Assembly (NCBI GenBank): GCA_937898535.1
Contig: CALDKP010000217.1
Location: 1 to 6,416 of the forward strand
Reading direction: 5' to 3'
Source of the DNA: an uncultured Sphingomonadales bacterium
GTDB lineage: Bacteria; Pseudomonadota; Alphaproteobacteria; Sphingomonadales; Sphingomonadaceae
Length of the DNA stretch: 6,416 nt
The notes under the pieces are model-generated. The model saw only the letters and a list, made by a program, of their open reading frames with translations, was not told the origin of the DNA and searched no databases. Of the stretch, positions 4,593 through 6,416 are shown one piece after another (position 1 is the stretch's first letter; each line of letters begins with the position of its first letter). Made by a program: the position numbers and the translations under genes.

Positions 4593-4639
4593 GCGACAAA
4601 GGAGACATATATTTCGGCGTCGACGGTATCTTTTGTCGC
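4593..4639. repeat. long inverted repeat (11-base arms) in the intergenic region
   Basis: GCGACAAAGGA (4593-4603) and TCTTTTGTCGC (4629-4639) pair over 11 positions, with one G-U pair, around a 25-base spacer that contains the palindrome CGTCGACG. It stands alone between two genes and matches no family I know; it could be a small structured RNA, part of the leader of the gene at 4776, or an operator. Confidence 0.45.
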
Positions 4640-4701
4640 GTTAACAGCATGGCGCGGCGCAAACCGCCCCGTCGTTCGTAGAAAATAACCCGTTCCCCAT
4701 C

Positions 4702-4715
4702 GAAGCTACGGCTTC
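4702..4715 (+). repeat. small hairpin with UACG tetraloop in the propeller gene leader
   Basis: GAAGC (4702-4706) and GCTTC (4711-4715) enclose TACG, giving a C(UACG)G loop of the extra-stable UNCG class if transcribed. It is 60 bases upstream of the next start codon and may be part of its leader. Confidence 0.35.
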
Positions 4716-4775
4716 CCGCTTGCCCTTGCCCGCTAGGCATGACAGCAAGGACAAAATGGCAGGGGAGCCCCAAGA

Positions 4776-6416
4776 ATGACACATTATCTGAAGACCATCT
4801 TGCTGCTGGGTGCAGCGACCATTCCCGCATCAGCATTTGCCCAAGCTGCCGCTCCGGCCACTGCGCCTGCCGCCGCTGAAGAGAAAGCGCCCAAATGGGA
4901 TGTCGCGGCGCCCCCCGGCCTGACCGTCCGCCAGATCGCGATCGACACCGACGAGGGTTCTTGGATGAACCTTGACGTCAGCCCCGATGGCCTGACCATC
5001 GCGTTCGATTTGCTGGGTGACATCTACACCATGCCCGTCACCGGCGGCACGCCTACCCGCATTGCCGAAGGCTTGCCCTTCGAAACCCAGCCGCGCTTTT
5101 CCCCCGATGGAACGCGCATTGCCTTTACCTCCGACCGGGGCGGCGGCGACAATATCTGGATCATGAACCGCGATGGTTCCGACAAACGGCAGATGAGCAA
5201 AGAGGATTTCCGCTTGCTCAATCAACCAAGCTGGAGCCCCGACGGCCGCTTCATCGCCGCCAAGAAGCATTTCACCACGGGCCGTTCGCTGGGTACCGGC
5301 GAAGTCTGGCTCTACCATGTGTCCGGCGGCGCAGGAGTTCAGCTGGTCAAGAAGCCTAATGACCAGCATCAGAAGGAATTGGGCGAACCCATCTTCGCAC
5401 CTGATGGCAAGCATATCTATTACACGCGCAACATCACGCCCGGACCAATCTTCCAATATGCGCAGGATTCCAACGGTCAGCTTTTCGACATTGAAAGCTA
5501 TGAGATTGAGACCGGCAAAACCGAAACCGCCGTGTCCGGTGTCGGTGGTTCCGTGCGCCCAACACCCTCACCCGATGGCAAGAAAATCGCCTTCGTTCGC
5601 CGCGAACGCACCCAGTCCAAACTTTATGTGAAAGATTTGGACAGCGGCGAAGAGCGCAAGATTTACGATGCGCTCGACCAAGATGTGCAGGAAACATGGG
5701 CCGTGACCGGCGTCTATCCAAACATGGATTGGTCACCCGACAGCAAGACCATTTACTTCTGGGCTGGTGGCAAGATGCGCAAGGTTGATTGGCCGAGCGG
5801 CGCATCGAGCGAAATCCCGTTCCGCATTTCCGACACACGTGATGTCATCGACCCGCCACGCCCGCCTGTTGAAGTGGCACCGGCCGAGTTCCAGACGCAT
5901 ATGCCGCGCGGCGTTGTTACCTCGCCCGATGGCCGGACCGTTTTGTTTGAAACCATGGGTAAGTTGTGGGTCAAGCCTGCGGCAGGTGGAACGGCAAAGC
6001 GCCTGACCACATCTGACACCGCGATGGAAGCATATCCCACATGGTCGCGCGACGGGAAGACCATCGCCTTTGTGAACTGGACCGATAAGGGCCTTGGTCA
6101 CATTCAAACCGTGGGCGCATCGGGTGGAACTGCGAAAAACGTGACGGCGCAATCTGGCCATTATGCGCGTCCGCGCTTTTCGCCAGATGGCAAGACGATC
6201 GTATTTGAAAAGCAGGAAGGCGGCGGCCTAACCTCGCCCACACGTTCCGATCAACCGGGAATTTATCGCATAGCCGCGACAGGCGGCAATGCTGTTCGCG
6301 TTACCGAAAGTGGAACCACGCCGCATTTCGCCGCCAGCAACGACCGGATTTTCTATACCGAATCCGGTGCCAATAGACGCTTGCTCGTCAGTGTCGACCT
6401 GAACGGTGAAGCCAAG
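4776..6416 (+). CDS. exported PD40 beta-propeller protein, probably N-terminal part of a propeller-amidohydrolase (runs off the window)
   Basis: The frame is open for 547 codons to the last base with no stop. The start has an AGGGGAG ribosome site at 4761-4767 and a signal peptide (MTHYLKTILLLGAATIPASA, likely cut after Ala22, before QAAA), followed by an Ala/Pro-rich linker to about residue 39. From there nine PD40 (WD40-like, TolB-type) repeats carry SPDG or variants at residues 69, 109, 154, 208, 265, 320, 383, 424 and 469, each followed by an Ile-Ala-Phe type strand, giving one long or two consecutive propellers. In sphingomonads and relatives this arrangement (WDVAAPPGL ... then propeller) usually precedes a metal-dependent amidohydrolase domain in a protein of about 1,000-1,100 residues. 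That domain, with its His-x-His motif, would lie beyond the window, so the enzyme call is inference. An oligopeptidase or a TolB-like protein is the alternative. Confidence 0.85.
   Translation, partial: MTHYLKTILLLGAATIPASAFAQAAAPATAPAAAEEKAPKWDVAAPPGLTVRQIAIDTDEGSWMNLDVSPDGLTIAFDLLGDIYTMPVTGGTPTRIAEGLPFETQPRFSPDGTRIAFTSDRGGGDNIWIMNRDGSDKRQMSKEDFRLLNQPSWSPDGRFIAAKKHFTTGRSLGTGEVWLYHVSGGAGVQLVKKPNDQHQKELGEPIFAPDGKHIYYTRNITPGPIFQYAQDSNGQLFDIESYEIETGKTETAVSGVGGSVRPTPSPDGKKIAFVRRERTQSKLYVKDLDSGEERKIYDALDQDVQETWAVTGVYPNMDWSPDSKTIYFWAGGKMRKVDWPSGASSEIPFRISDTRDVIDPPRPPVEVAPAEFQTHMPRGVVTSPDGRTVLFETMGKLWVKPAAGGTAKRLTTSDTAMEAYPTWSRDGKTIAFVNWTDKGLGHIQTVGASGGTAKNVTAQSGHYARPRFSPDGKTIVFEKQEGGGLTSPTRSDQPGIYRIAATGGNAVRVTESGTTPHFAASNDRIFYTESGANRRLLVSVDLNGEAK

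Larger units (their letters stand above)
4455..4775. other. 321-base intergenic region between the OmpA-family and propeller-protein genes
   Basis: A 73-codon frame at 4467-4688 starts inside a GC hairpin and translates to low-complexity sequence, so I do not call it a gene. The stretch contains a GC hairpin running into a ten-C tract (4469-4491), a long hairpin (4593-4639) and a short UACG-loop hairpin (4702-4715). No clear promoter for the gene at 4776 is visible by eye. Confidence 0.5.

Noticed and set aside
4467..4688. 73-codon plus-strand frame between two genes
   Set aside because: Starts within a GC hairpin with no ribosome site and encodes Pro/Arg/Ala low-complexity sequence over the ten-C tract.
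4830..5456. 208-codon minus-strand frame opposite the propeller gene
   Set aside because: The plus-strand frame has signal peptide, ribosome site and regular SPDG repeats; the antisense frame is its shadow.

Overview
The window looks like a piece of an alphaproteobacterial chromosome, most likely from the Sphingomonadales (sphingomonad or erythrobacter group). The evidence is moderately high G+C, an initiator-tRNA 3' half of the alphaproteobacterial type, and the neighbourhood of an OmpA-family lipoprotein-free protein and a periplasmic PD40-propeller/amidohydrolase-type protein. The group assignment is inference; no marker gene here settles it.

Left part, about 1-2660: mobile DNA. It holds (i) the recognition-helix part of an AraC-family regulator, read leftwards off the window edge and apparently lacking its 5' portion; (ii) about 500 bases without a convincing gene but with several inverted repeats and repeated CCGAACC words; (iii) a small tail-anchored membrane protein of unknown function (657-1025, minus); (iv) a complete tyrosine integrase with an N-terminal arm-binding domain and all catalytic residues (1082-2239, minus); and (v) an integrase upstream region with short direct repeats that could be recombinase-binding sites.

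Junction, 2660-2705: a 46-base 3' piece of an initiator tRNA (anticodon loop, T arm, acceptor 3' strand, CCA) without its 5' half, followed by the tRNA's strong intrinsic terminator. This is what one attachment end of an element integrated in tRNA-fMet should look like. The island then extends left from 2660 beyond the window, and the intact tRNA should lie at its far end.

Right part, about 2706-6416: ordinary chromosome, all on the plus strand. It carries a GNAT acetyltransferase whose promoter-like sequence sits almost on its start codon (candidate leaderless mRNA), an exported OmpA-family peptidoglycan-binding protein preceded by a cloverleaf-like inverted-repeat array, and a long exported protein with about nine PD40/TolB-like propeller repeats. 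That last gene stays open to the window end and probably continues into an amidohydrolase domain.

I see no defence system, CRISPR array or insertion sequence. The most informative feature is the island/chromosome junction. The more speculative ones are the structured leader of the OmpA-family gene and the small membrane protein beside the integrase.
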